DNA of 54,482 bases. It comes from Rhypophila decipiens. Taxonomy: Eukaryota > Ascomycota > Sordariomycetes > Sordariales > Naviculisporaceae. Location of the stretch: the NCBI GenBank assembly GCA_033297075.1, contig MU858258.1:6986-61467 (forward strand), given 5' to 3'. Shown here piece after piece: positions 9,719 through 20,050 of the stretch. The stretch's first letter is position 1, and each line of letters opens with the position of its first letter. A model generated the notes under the pieces. It saw only the letters and a program-made list of their open reading frames with translations, had not been told where the DNA came from and ran no database searches. A program made the position numbers and the translations under genes.

Positions 9719-10670
9719 ATGGCAACTTCCGACATCCTCATCGCCGTAAGTTCACTCTCGTATAGCTCGCGTCCCAGAACTCTGTCCAGGATAACGGCTC
9801 ATTCGTTTCTTGACACCGCCATCGTCAGGTCATTGGCGTCACGGGGGCAGGAAAAACAAGCTTCATCTCAAGGGCCACGGGCCGCCAAGATCTCCTGATC
9901 GGTTACGACATCGACTCATGTAGGTGTCAGCGGTCTATCCCCAGTCCCGTCGCCTCGTCACACTAAAACGCGCAACAATAGGCACACAACAGGTCATCCC
10001 CGTCACGTACTCGATAAACGGGCGGACAGTGACACTCATCGACACTCCCGGCTTTGACGACTCGCAACGATCCGAGCTCAGCATCCTGCAGCTGGTAGCG
10101 GATTACATGGAGAGAACGTACGCCGAGGGCAAGCTGCTCAGCGGCATCATCATGATGCAGCCTCTCAACGAGACGCGGCTGACGGGCTCCGAAAGGACGC
10201 GCACGACGCTGTTCAAGAAGCTGCTGGGGGAAGACGCATATCAGCGCGTCGTCATTGCGCCGACAATGTGGGACCACCTTGACGACAACACGGCCAGGCT
10301 GCGCGAGAGTCAGCGCATGCAGCGGGAGGACGTGTGGGGGGACATGGTGAGCCGGGGTGCCGTCGTGGTCCGCCACTCGGACGCCGTACAGTCGGCGACC
10401 GACATCGTCCATCGCTTCCTGGCATTCGACACGACCGTCGAACTCCTGGTCCAGCGCGAGCTAACGCAGAACGGCGGGCAGCTGGCCCTGACCTCGGCCG
10501 GCAAGCATCTCGACCAGAACATGGCGGCAACGATTCAGAAGCTCACCCAACAGGTCGAACAGCTCCAGGGGAGTATCGAGGCGGCTGAGCTACGCGGCAA
10601 GATCGCAGTGTTGGAGGCGGAACAGAGAATGTTGCGGGAGCGACGTTGGTGGCGTTGTGTGGTCATGTGA
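9719..10670 (+). CDS. AIG1/GIMAP-like P-loop GTPase 2 with C-terminal CAAX box
   Basis: Three exons: 9719-9745, 9829-9919, 9982-10670; 268 residues. The introns have GTAAGT/GTAGGT donors and CAG/TAG acceptors. G1 is GVTGAGKTS (12-20), G3 DTPGF (60-64), and the position of G4 is TMWD (134-137), which keeps the Asp that GTPase 1 lacks. Residues about 215-255 form a helix with coiled-coil heptads (TIQKLTQQVEQLQGSIEAAE). The chain ends RERRWWRCVVM: CVVM fits the CAAX prenylation rule (Met favours farnesylation), with a basic-aromatic stretch before it. So a membrane-attached GTPase is likely (inference). The N-terminus begins directly at the G-domain first strand. It is a clear paralogue of the divergent neighbour. 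In the animal GIMAP family, C-terminal membrane anchoring is common. Function in fungi unknown. Confidence 0.85.
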
Positions 10671-10762
10671 TTCGACTGGTGGGTGGGAGTGGAGTGTAAT
10701 TGATCTTGTATTCTCTGATTAGCATGAGTAGAATATGTTGAGGCATCAGACATCTTACCTAG

Positions 10763-10810
10763 AGGAGAGCGGACGGGATCCCGAGTTTTCCAGTACCTAT
10801 AGTTGTATAT
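10763..10810 (-). pseudogene. Truncated 5S rRNA pseudogene (5' half)
   Basis: Read on the minus strand, this segment matches the first ~48 nt of the complete 5S gene at 44174-44292. The core GGAAAACTCGGGATCCCGTC is identical, and the outer part differs mainly by C-to-T and G-to-A changes. The match stops at the CTCTCC segment; the 3' half is missing. It lies about 90 bp past the GTPase 2 stop codon. Filamentous ascomycetes carry scattered 5S genes and pseudogenes. Confidence 0.75.
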
Positions 10811-11043
10811 GATAGGAGTGTGTTGGATCTGGGTTTATATTGAGTGGGTATGTACGGTGGAATCGAGGGCTCGCAAGAAGTCGGAGCTGTGACAGTAGCT
10901 TATAATTATATAACAGAAACAATATCATCCATTGCTTGAAGTTTGCTTGTTTGAGACCCCAAACGTTGATGATGGCTCCTTGGAAGAAAATTTGTCTCAA
11001 GATCTCGTGGGAATTTGTTGGTGTTTTGGTGGAAATGTTGACA

Positions 11044-11061
11044 ATTCGGTACGTACCGAAT
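11044..11061. promoter_or_regulatory. 18-bp perfect palindrome, candidate Zn-cluster site
   Basis: ATTCGGTACGTACCGAAT is perfectly self-complementary and lies about 187 bp before the seipin ATG. It contains CGG and CCG triplets 6 bp apart (CGG-N6-CCG), the arrangement bound by dimeric fungal Zn2Cys6 regulators. Binding itself is inference. Confidence 0.4.
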
Positions 11062-11247
11062 GGGCGACCAATCAATACAGAAGCACGTGTAAAACGCTGT
11101 GTAAAGTGTGCCAAGCCGAGTGACATCAGACCTTATTGACCTTGCCGCTGGTTCGGCATCCCTGCATCCACAGCCATATCAACGGTTCATCAATTTATTC
11201 TGTCAAAACAAATTTCCATTCATCCCTAGCTTTGGCCGGTGCTGCTG

Positions 11248-12769
11248 ATGACCATGGCCGGCTCGACGAGCGACACTTCGTCGGACGACGCTCGAAAGGA
11301 AGAGCCTGGCTATGGAATTGAGAGAATCCGTGTTGTCTTGGTAAGTCTTCACATGTTTCTGGATCGGATCATGAGCTGGCGGGGTGTTCAGTTCTGTACA
11401 TGTAAATACTAACATGATACCGGTACCCTAGGCCGAGCTCGTCTCGGTTCTCATTCGCGATGTCCTCGCCATTTTGAGGAACCCGTGGGTGCAAAAGACG
11501 GTTATATGGGGCACTGTGTTGGCCGTCACGGGTGTCTTGCTCCTCGTGCCCGCTGTGTTGGCGTATTTCGCGGTTTGGAGCAGATACCTACCAGATCAAA
11601 TAAGTACCGTCCCGGTGCATATGCAATATGGGTATGTCTCTTCCCACATCTGGCCCGAAGTCGGGTCACGAAGTCCCAATGCTTACATTTTCAACAAAAG
11701 ATATGGAGTCAACCCATGGGGCATCTCCTCGCTGCCACAAGGCCGCCTGAAGAACCACCAAGCCTACGACATCACCGTCTCACTGACACTGCCGAATTCG
11801 CCCGCCAACCTCGACCGTGGGAACTTCATGATAGTCCTCCATTTACTTGGCAATGACGATTCAAACCGACAATTCATCAAACAGAAGCAGTCACAGGTAG
11901 AACCCCCGCTCTCACCTTGGCCGGCATCTTCGTTCGAAGTAGGACCCGAGGGGAAGCTTTCCATCCCAGTCAGGCGCGACCCGGCCTACTACATCACCAG
12001 CAAGAAAGTCCTAGTGACGTCGACCCGGCCGACTCTGCTGCTTTATCGGGACCCGCTCGTGTCCCTGGCCTCGCGCATACTCTGGCTGCCGTACTATGTG
12101 TTGCTTAACCCTGGAAAGTTGGAGGCCACGACACTGCAGATCCCTTTGATGGAACAGGTAGCTTTCGGCAAGGGCATTCCCATGCCCAGCGATGTCTTTG
12201 TGGAAGTTCAAGCTGGGCAGGGTCTTCAGGTGTACCGGGCGTCTGCGACATTTACGGCCAAGCTGGAAGGAATACGATGGTTCATGGCCCATCACTCGTG
12301 GATATCGTTTGTGTTGTTTACGGGCTTCTTATGGGTGTGCGAGATGGTGGTTCTCGCCGTTACTTGGGGAACTGTCTGGCTGTCCTTGCAGCTCAGGGAC
12401 ACTGCACCGGCTGCGGAGAAGGGTGCGATGGTCAAGGTCGAACCAGGTGCTAAGACCAGCCTGAAAAAGACTGAGAACGACGACGGGTTATCGGACACGG
12501 AACGGACGTTTCCCAGCATTCTGGGGCAGCCGCCGCTCAAATTCGAGGGCCGTATCAAGCAGGAGGAGGGAGAGCCGGAGGGAATTGCGCCCGAGGTGCA
12601 TCCCGCTGGGGAGGCCGATGATGAAGACGATGGGGAATTGGGAGGGGGAGAGGACGATGGGCCGTCGTATACCGGTAGGGACTCGGGGATTGGCACGAGT
12701 TACGATGATAATGTTGCCCGGGAAGGAATCAAGAGGAGGACTTCAGGGAGCAGGGGACGTCGGCTATGA
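11248..12769 (+). CDS. SEI1: Seipin, ER lipid-droplet assembly protein
   Basis: Two exons: 11248-11340 and 11432-12769 (91-nt GTAAGT intron with an ACTAAC branch site); 476 residues. Architecture is that of seipin: a short N-terminal region, transmembrane helix at about 53-80, a lumenal beta-sandwich of some 170 residues (about 140-310) with an AYDITVSLTLP...NFMIVLHLL segment, and a second transmembrane helix at about 321-348. Both ends face the cytosol. Seipin forms oligomeric rings at ER-lipid droplet contacts and controls droplet size and triacylglycerol partition. The C-terminal tail of about 125 residues is acidic and Gly-rich (poly-Asp/Glu) and may be regulatory; fungal tails vary. Two in-frame ATGs (11248 and 11254) are both usable; the first was taken. 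Confidence 0.9.
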
Positions 12770-14754
12770 GTCTGCTTTTTGCAGGCCTGATGTTTTTAAT
12801 TTAATCTGGGGAGCTCGGCTAGTAGAACTAGCGACTAGATGCTCTATTCAGAATCAATAAGCGGTTTTCTTGCGGCCTTCGAGATATGGATCTGCATACC
12901 ACACTTTCATTCTTCAAATGCCAGTTGTAAGTCAACTGTCTCCAATCAGAATCCAGACTCTCAGAGCTCCGAAAATGGAACTACAAGGCTCCTCTGCCCG
13001 AATCGGGATCTCCCGTGGATTCAATGGCCCTTGATAGGGGCCAAGCGGTTGACAAAATAAAGCGAACTGCAAAGATGGGTGGCCCCTGCGTTTGTGGGGT
13101 GATGCTAACAGCCACTACCAATCTTGCAACACTTCTACGGCAGCAAGTGTTAGCGTCTGGAGGTCTCATGACTGGCTGGTAACAGGGCTAGACTTAGAGG
13201 TACAGGCTTTGCAATATAATTTTGGCTGTGTGGCAATGTATCTGCAGGTAATGAGTTCGCTTTATTTTGTCAACCGCTTGGGGGCCCATCGGGCACTGTT
13301 TCCAGGGCCTGACGCTGCCAGCACACTTGCCAATGTTGTCATTCTCCACACAGTTGTTCCTGAGCTGGATCAAAAAGACAGTTCACTCGCATCTTTTCGT
13401 TGGCGAGGTAAGGCTGTTCTGGGCCCTGACTTGATCCTGTTTGGGATGGAATTGGGTGGTGAGTGGTCAACTGGCAAGGTCTCGCCGTCTGGCCCTGTGC
13501 GGGGTCTGTGGCAGCACCCCACCAGGTTCTCCGCTCTGCCACTGCAAGGCCAAGCGCTGTCAGTGGGCATCGGTGCCCCATAAAGTGCTAAGTTTCCCCA
13601 CAGGACAGTTGTACAAATACCGTACCGTTCGGAGAACGGTCTTTCACGACCCGAGAAGTTTGACGACAATCTAGGAGAGACTGGAACATAGAAAATAAAA
13701 CTTTTAGATATTTGCGAGTGACTATCTTGTACTCGTGATTATGCCTATTATCTCCCAAGCAAACTTGGTGGCAATGACCTTGGAATCAGGACCAGTCGTG
13801 AGTGCCCCGCACGTCTTCATAGCGGTGTCGGGTGTTTCGTGAATCTCGAGGTGGCAGGCACCAGTGAAATTACGCCTTTGATACTCCGTACCGGTAATTT
13901 CATCCCGCCTTCCCCAGTCCCCGTCCAATCTCCAAGAGAGGACATCGAACAGGCACGGGACTCGAATCGCTCGTTACAACTTTGCAACCCTCGAAACCGA
14001 CCAAGCAGAACAACCTGGATCATTCACCGACAACGCAGGTACCCAGACAGCAAAGCCAACGACTACCTCTGCCAGCGTTTATGGCCAGGGCTGGTCAATA
14101 TCGCCTTGCTTTCTTCTCTCAGCCGTGCACGAGATTCAGGACTGGAATTTGGTACATAACTGGAAAACGGTGACTGATGCTCGCTGCGTTGGTCATCTCA
14201 GGTTCCTCGTCACTGGCCCAACCCCTCACTATAAACTCTTAAAGCATTTATCGCTTGCACTCTAAATCTTGGAACAAACGCCAATTATCCAAGCTCAGCG
14301 AGTGCAGAAACCGTCGCGTCGCCTGAAGGTATTTGACAAGTTTGGCGAAGCCTTGAATCAACATCGAGCAGTGCCTACAAATCAGCAATTTCAACAAACA
14401 TCTCCAAATTCCCGAAGCGACATTGTCCCCGCCAAAAACCCCGCCATTTTTGGTTACGGGCGATATTTCTGGATTTATTTTGTCAGCTTGGACAAGGTCC
14501 CTGTCTGTGCAACTGGTGGCTTTTTGCTGGCTTTTCTAGCCAGGCCCAAAACGTGTTTTTCAGCTCCATCCCCCCCGTTTGGTTTTGCAAACCACGAGAT
14601 AGTGCGCCTCAATTCCACCTCCCCGACGAGTCGTGACAACTTCCGACTCTCCTGTCGCCCTGCGCCGACACCGACCCCGAGAACGAAGTGGAACAGACGA
14701 AGCGAACCTCGGCCTCTGGCATTCCGGTCCGCTTGACCAGAGTCGACAGCAATC
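12770..14754. other. Intergenic with mobile element, no protein gene recognised
   Basis: Holds the MITE-like element at 13041-13281, listed separately. An inverted repeat with 7-bp arms lies at 13624-13640 (ACCGTTC-GGA-GAACGGT). Frames at 13092-13583 and 14269-14736 look like chance or UTR. The last ~200 bp are a pyrimidine-rich leader before the DUF7918-type gene. Confidence 0.5.
13041..13281. mobile_element. MITE-like element with 28-bp terminal inverted repeats
   Basis: The 28 bp at 13041-13068 (containing AAGCGGTTGACAAAATAAAG) recur exactly, inverted, at 13254-13281. The 185-bp interior is not self-complementary and has no long frame. This is the form of a non-autonomous DNA transposon (MITE). 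The sequences just outside (GATAGGGG and GATGGGCC in inverted sense) are similar, so the true ends may lie a few bases further out. A related single end occurs at 54390-54416. Confidence 0.7.
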
Positions 14755-16657
14755 ATGCCCTGCTTCAAGGGTATCGCCGTGAGCATTCACGCAAACGGCG
14801 CCCCTCTACCTGAGTATGGCGTGCAGAAGCAGTCACGGGTCCAGCGGATCAACACCTACATCCCCGTACCGCCGCCTCAACTCTCCGGCGATTCCAAGAC
14901 GCCGGGGCCCGCCAAGTTTGCTATCTCGATCACCCTGCTCACCCCGGGACTAGCGATACCATATTCTACGCCGAAAGCAACCGCTACCAATCCTTATCCG
15001 AAACCTCAATATGTCGGCTCCATGCCCTCGAGCAGCCCGGACCGGAGAACCTATAATGGCGTTGTGAATCCTTACATTCCCATGACCAACAGCGAGAATG
15101 AGACCATTGCCGCCTATATTTATTTCGACGGCCGAGCCAAGGAGGAGGTCGCTACGCTTTTGCGCCCTGGCGAGGAGACCTGGGTTAACAGCAGATGGGT
15201 CCAGGTCCCTGCCTCCGAAGGCGGCGGTCTGGCCGAGCGCGAATTCCTCTTCCGCGAGGTTGGCTTGGAGCGCTGGCTTAACGGTCTGGACCTCCAAGGA
15301 CACGATGCCGCAGAAAAGCTAGAACGCCGACGACAGAAGTTTGAGAAGCGCCGCAGACGCCAAAAGGACGGCGCCGAGGGAGCTTCGGGCATGGACATCG
15401 AGAAGCCCCGTCAAGCTGCCGAGACTCTTCGATACGGGGCGGACGACACCTCGCCCATCGAAGCCCTCTTGGACGAAGACGACTCGATTTCTTCCTCTGA
15501 CGACGATGAACCCCCAGAGGCTACTGGGCAGATCAAGGTAGCGATGTTCCGAGTACTTGCCTCAGGAGAGATCAAGAAGGGAGAATACTCGCCCCAGTTC
15601 GATGCCCACGATGATAGCGATAATGAGAATGGAGACGGAGGAAAGGGCAAATCAAACGGAATCGACGCGGACGTTGAGCATACTACGAGTTTCGCGAAGC
15701 CCAAGACATTGGATCCAAAGACCATCAGCACTCAGACCGTGACCGGTATCGACGGTCCGGACAAGCCGTATGCAGTCTTTACGTTCTTCTATCGCGGCGA
15801 GCGTAAGTACAGCCGCTTTTCTCATTGATATCATTTGACTTTTTCTAATCCGTCTGTGCAGGCCAACTCCAGAAGATGGGCGTCATGCCAACCAAATCTC
15901 AACCCACTCCCACCGCTGCGAAAAGACGTTCCGGCCAGCTTGATTTCTCTAAACTAGGACCGCTTAAGACTAGCGGTACTGTTGGGTTTTCTACTTTCCG
16001 CGACACCGATGCTCAAACGAGGAGGAAGAAAAAGAGGCGCAGCAACGGGGACCTTGGGAACACCATGGAGGAGGATAGCGAGGAGGAGGATGACGATGAC
16101 AGCGATGCGATCCTGGTCAAGATGGAAGACGTTGATGCTAAGTACGACAAGTCTAAGCTTGGTCCCGAGGATGCCAAATTCACTGGAGAGCTGGCTGAGG
16201 GCGTAAATAGGATTCGGGTAAGCTTATATCACTGGTTCTATTGTGTTATTTCCTTGTACTGACAACTTTATAGCTCAAGCGAGCCCATTCAGCAGAACCC
16301 GACAGTGCGGCCAGCTCCAGGAAGTCACCGAGCGCCGCGCCATCCGGCGCAGCGACCCCACCGACCGCCACTGAGTCGGTCTTCCCTCCCCTGAGTGGTA
16401 TATCATCTACTGCTTTTCTAGGAAAGAGCCTCCCAGAGGACAATGTCATCGGCAGCCCGCTCAAGAAGGCCCGGCCAAGCGTTAGCGAGGGGGCCGGGAA
16501 GGGCTTGGGAGGCGGGAATGCGAGTTTTGCCCTCGGGGATATACTCGCAAAGGCAGAGGCTTCTCAGACGACTCCAAATCAGCCGCCATCTTCGGCGCCG
16601 CCAGCGGTGAGCAACCTAAGCAACACGACAACGATGGAAGAGGAAGAAGAGTTATAA
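14755..16657 (+). CDS. DUF7918-type fungal nuclear protein
   Basis: Three exons: 14755-15802, 15862-16217, 16274-16657 (introns of 59 and 56 nt); 595 residues. Residues 1-180 form a folded-looking domain (starts MPCFKGIAVSIHANG, contains AAYIYFDGRAKEEV and TWVNSRWVQV) of the kind annotated DUF7918 in fungi. A Lys/Arg-rich helix follows (LERRRQKFEKRRRRQK), then acidic tracts, and the conserved pair ending VFTFFYRGERQLQKMGV across the first intron. Basic clusters such as RRKKKRRS look like nuclear localisation signals. The C-terminal 125 residues are Ser/Pro/Ala-rich. Function not known to me; composition suggests a nuclear protein. Intron phases join conserved text cleanly, so the model is good. 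Confidence 0.8.
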
Positions 16658-17016
16658 GAAATATCTCTCAAGCCAGTATCACCAAGCGACTGGAATGTCT
16701 GGATCAAGAAAAAAACACAAACGAATAAAAAGTAAACAAGAATAGTTCTAGAGTTTTTATATCGCATCGACCATGGCGAAAGCGATCATTGGATGTGTTC
16801 TGGATGTACTGCTTCTTTTCTCTTTGCTTCTCCTTGAATGGGCTGGAGGGGAGTGGTTCAGGGAGCAAATTAAGAAAGGAGGGGTCTGGTTCTCTCTCTA
16901 TTGGACTTGCTAGACCAAATCTGGGAGCAAGGAGCGGCGAAAGGCGGTATGCCAATGCTGCTGTTAAGCGGATGGATGGACGTGTTTGTGTGTGGACCTG
17001 AAAGGGAGAAACAAGT

Positions 17017-17038
17017 AGACAGACAGACAGACAGACAG
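17017..17038. repeat. AGAC tetranucleotide microsatellite
   Basis: Five and a half uninterrupted AGAC units. Located downstream of the DUF7918-type gene. Related CTGT/ACAG runs recur nearby (around 17762). Confidence 0.8.
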
Positions 17039-17560
17039 CTATTTAAGGGCATTTGTAGCGTGCCGATTTGTCTCTCTACCTGTCATCTGCTTGTATGTCA
17101 CTGTCTCTCTATTTCTTTTGTTTTCCCTTTTCTGTAATCATTGCCATTGCTGCTATTACCAATTCAAGGATATCAAGATTTATAAGTGTTTGGTGGAATT
17201 TAGAACTTGGGCATATAACAAACTAACTATATTATTCTAATGTGCTGCTGATTTGAGAATATCACTGGATTACTGAGCAAGCAACCTTGCCTTATTGGGA
17301 GGGGGGGCATAGAGCAACAACAGCTTGATTGAAGAATCAAGCAAGACCTTTCTTGTTCTGGTACTTGGTCTTCTTCTTCTTCTCGTCCCGTATATCTATG
17401 CCGTTTCTGTCTTTTTCTCGTTCCACCCGATACTCATGCTCTGTCCCGTCCGGTCCATTTGCTATTGCAGCATGTCAATGCTCGTTTCTGATGTCCGGCA
17501 CCCTGAGTGAGACCATCATTGTGTCTTTTTTTCGTAGAGAAACCAGCCAGCCCTCTGCTC

Positions 17561-17592
17561 ATATATATATATATATATATCTATATATCTAT
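17561..17592. repeat. AT dinucleotide microsatellite
   Basis: Ten uninterrupted AT units (17561-17580) followed by an imperfect continuation with C interruptions. Confidence 0.85.
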
Positions 17593-18500
17593 AGGTCCTT
17601 GCGATTGTTGAATATAAACAAACCAGCATCCGTACGTACGTGGCATGAAGGAGGTATCATGTTTGATGGCATGGGAATATTGACCTTGTTGATCGTTCGT
17701 TGAGTTACAAACCCAACGTTTGTGTAACTATAACTTTCTATAACTGTCTTGTTAATCCCCGTCTGTCTGTCTACACACCAATCCAGTTCGAGGTGGGTGT
17801 CAAGCAAGAAAGAAAGCCAAGCAGACAGACCCCCTCCGTCCCAGGAGTTATCAATTAGGCCCGGTCCTTTTTTTTTTCTCTCTCTCAACACATCTATACT
17901 CTCAGGTTCAGTTCTCGAGCCCCCCAGCTGGATCTTGTATCGTTCGTTCACCTGCGGAGGTTGGATTGTATATGTCCTTGGTTGACTGAGACTATGTATG
18001 GTTCTGTCCCTGCTGTTCCCTTCCCAAAGGCTTCTCATTGTTCTGTCATGCATCAAGCAGGCAAGCAGCGGGTTCGGTGACCAAGAAAGACCTCGGACAC
18101 TAGATCCCCCCTGGGCTTCTTCTTCTATCCTCATAGTCCCGTAAGCTCTGAGCAGACCGGCAGGCAGGCAGGCACCCGAGCACTTAACGGTGAAGTCGCG
18201 GTATCTACATGTCTGTGCTTGCTTGGTCTTGGAATGGACAGAGACACTCACTCCTATGAGGGTTTAAGCTATTTGAGAGATGACGTGAAGGGGCAAAGGA
18301 AAGGGGGCAGGTAGGTAGGTAGTGACTTGCTAAACAGACTCTCGGGAGGCAGCGGAAGCGTCGACATGGAAGATTAATTAACAACACAGCTCAAATAGAC
18401 AGACTAAACAAGACCTGGAATATATAAAAAAGAAAAGGAAAAAGAAAGCCTTCTCCTCAATATGGGATCAAGAAGAACAAAGAAAGAAGTAAAAAAAAGA

Positions 18501-18601
18501 CACCCGACGTGGGACTCGAACCCACAGCCTCAAGATTGAGCAAGTTTCCTATTGAGTAGGACGGTAGAAGTCTTGCGCGCTACCGATTGCGCCAGCCGGG
18601 C
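18501..18601 (-). tRNA. tRNA-Arg (anticodon UCU), intron-containing
   Basis: Read on the minus strand from 18601: acceptor GCCCGGC, D arm GGCGCAATCGGTAGCGC, anticodon stem CAAGA/TCTTG, loop C-T-TCT-A-A with anticodon TCT at tRNA positions 34-36, T arm GTGGG-TTCGAGT-CCCAC, closing GTCGGGT and discriminator G. Two acceptor pairs are G-U. A 28-nt intron (genome 18537-18564) sits after the base 3' of the anticodon, the canonical place. Mature length 73 nt before CCA. A run of eight T follows the 3' end (minus strand), a Pol III terminator. Confidence 0.93.
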
Positions 18602-20050
18602 TTTTTTTTGATCAGAGAGAGACCGAATTCGGCTTAGGCTCTGATTCGTTGGTTCCCGGTCTGGGTTGAAGCTTTATAAAGGACTAGTTTTTGTTTCTTT
18701 GTGGGCACTGGCAGTTTTTTTCAAAACTTTTGCCCAATGTGGTGGGTTTTGGCTTGTGTGCAGGTGTGGGGACGAGATACTAGCTCTCCAAAGTGGGTTC
18801 GGGTCATTTTGGGTTGTTGTTATTGTTTGGAGGTCTCATGTGACTTTATTGGCTTGTGTTTGGGCTGTTGTTGGAGATGCGCATTTACGGAGACAGCACC
18901 TGGTAAGAGAATTCAAAGTTTTGTTTTTGGCTTTACGTGCATGCTCGGTAGTTGGGGTTTTGTGCTGGGCTCTCTGTGGGAGAAGCGAATAAATAATATG
19001 GCACGGTATCCGTCCTCGTTCACAATAGTAGAGGCTGAGGGCAATGTTAACATGGACTCTTCCGGACGTTGATACTAGGTTTCGAAGCTTGCTTCTATGA
19101 CAAGGCCTGGTGACTTCCACCATGATAAGATCACATACCGGCGTGTGCCAGGCTTTAACTATGACGGATCTCCTGCTACAGGGAACTAGTTTACGCTGTC
19201 ACTTGATACATAATGCTCGAATGGAGTGTGGAAAATTGGATGAATGTATGGTATTTCTCTATAAAGACAAGGCACAAGAAACACGGTTCGGTAACCTCTT
19301 TCTTTACCCACGGGTTGTGATACCATCCTACCAGCATCTTCGTAGATATGGGATGGCCTATGATGAATCTGCGCCCACGTTAGCATATTGCGCCGACGAA
19401 AGACTGGCAATACAAAGAAAGTGAGGAGTGAAGTCAGACTGTTGAGCTTGATATTTAAATGTTCCACATAATGATTCAGAGGTGTTTGACATAAGAAGGT
19501 TGTATCATCATGAAAATAAGAAGAGATGGAAGTTGAGGAATGGCCTTACCTAAAAAAAGATCAGTCAGTGCTGGCCTGTAACTCTAGATATACTGAATCT
19601 AGAGCTGTCTCGTTTCGAAAAATCGTCGAGAAAGACCAGCACTACTGGGTTGTGATTTGTTGCCAAAGAGCAACGGCAGGATGCAGAGGAGAAAGAAACG
19701 GGTTCGCGAGTTCAGCAAACTTTTTTATACAAAATTTCCACAGCGTGCCCCCTGGTCCCAACGCCCTGGTCGGATTACGTGATCCTGCCCCGCCCCACCA
19801 TCACAATTGTTGATCTTGCCTGAGGCCGAAATTTACCCCACCAACGTGCCTGGTGCGGTTGCGCCGCCAGAGGCTTCTCTCCCCCACCCGAGATCCTTGG
19901 GTATCTACAAACTTCGAACACATCACAACCGAACCCAAGTGCAACCAGCATCCCAACCCCAAACGCCTTCGCTTTCTCTCAACGCTCGACGTTTTGCTTT
20001 CTATTTGATACCCCGTCTCTATATAGCTTTCCATAAACCAACTATTCAAG
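18602..20050. other. Intergenic, tRNA to NTF2
   Basis: The upstream side of the tRNA gene and the promoter/leader of NTF2 (CT- and C-rich from about 19800). Frames here are short and lack protein-like composition. No RNA gene or repeat recognised. Confidence 0.5.

Larger units (their letters stand above)
10671..11247. other. Intergenic, GTPase 2 to seipin
   Basis: Contains the GTPase 2 3' UTR, a 5S rRNA fragment and an 18-bp palindrome (both listed separately), and the seipin promoter. No further gene recognised. Confidence 0.5.
16658..18500. other. Intergenic, microsatellite-rich
   Basis: Holds the DUF7918-type gene 3' UTR, several simple repeats and CT-rich tracts. The longest minus-strand frame (17589-18251) has low-complexity composition and no recognisable domain. 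No gene called. Confidence 0.5.

Noticed and set aside
17589..18251. 220-codon minus-strand frame
   Set aside because: Composition is low-complexity, crosses microsatellites, and shows no motif; taken as chance.
18666..19072. Two overlapping hydrophobic plus-strand frames
   Set aside because: T/G-rich sequence gives Val/Phe/Trp/Cys-rich text in any frame; no start context, splice continuation or family motif.
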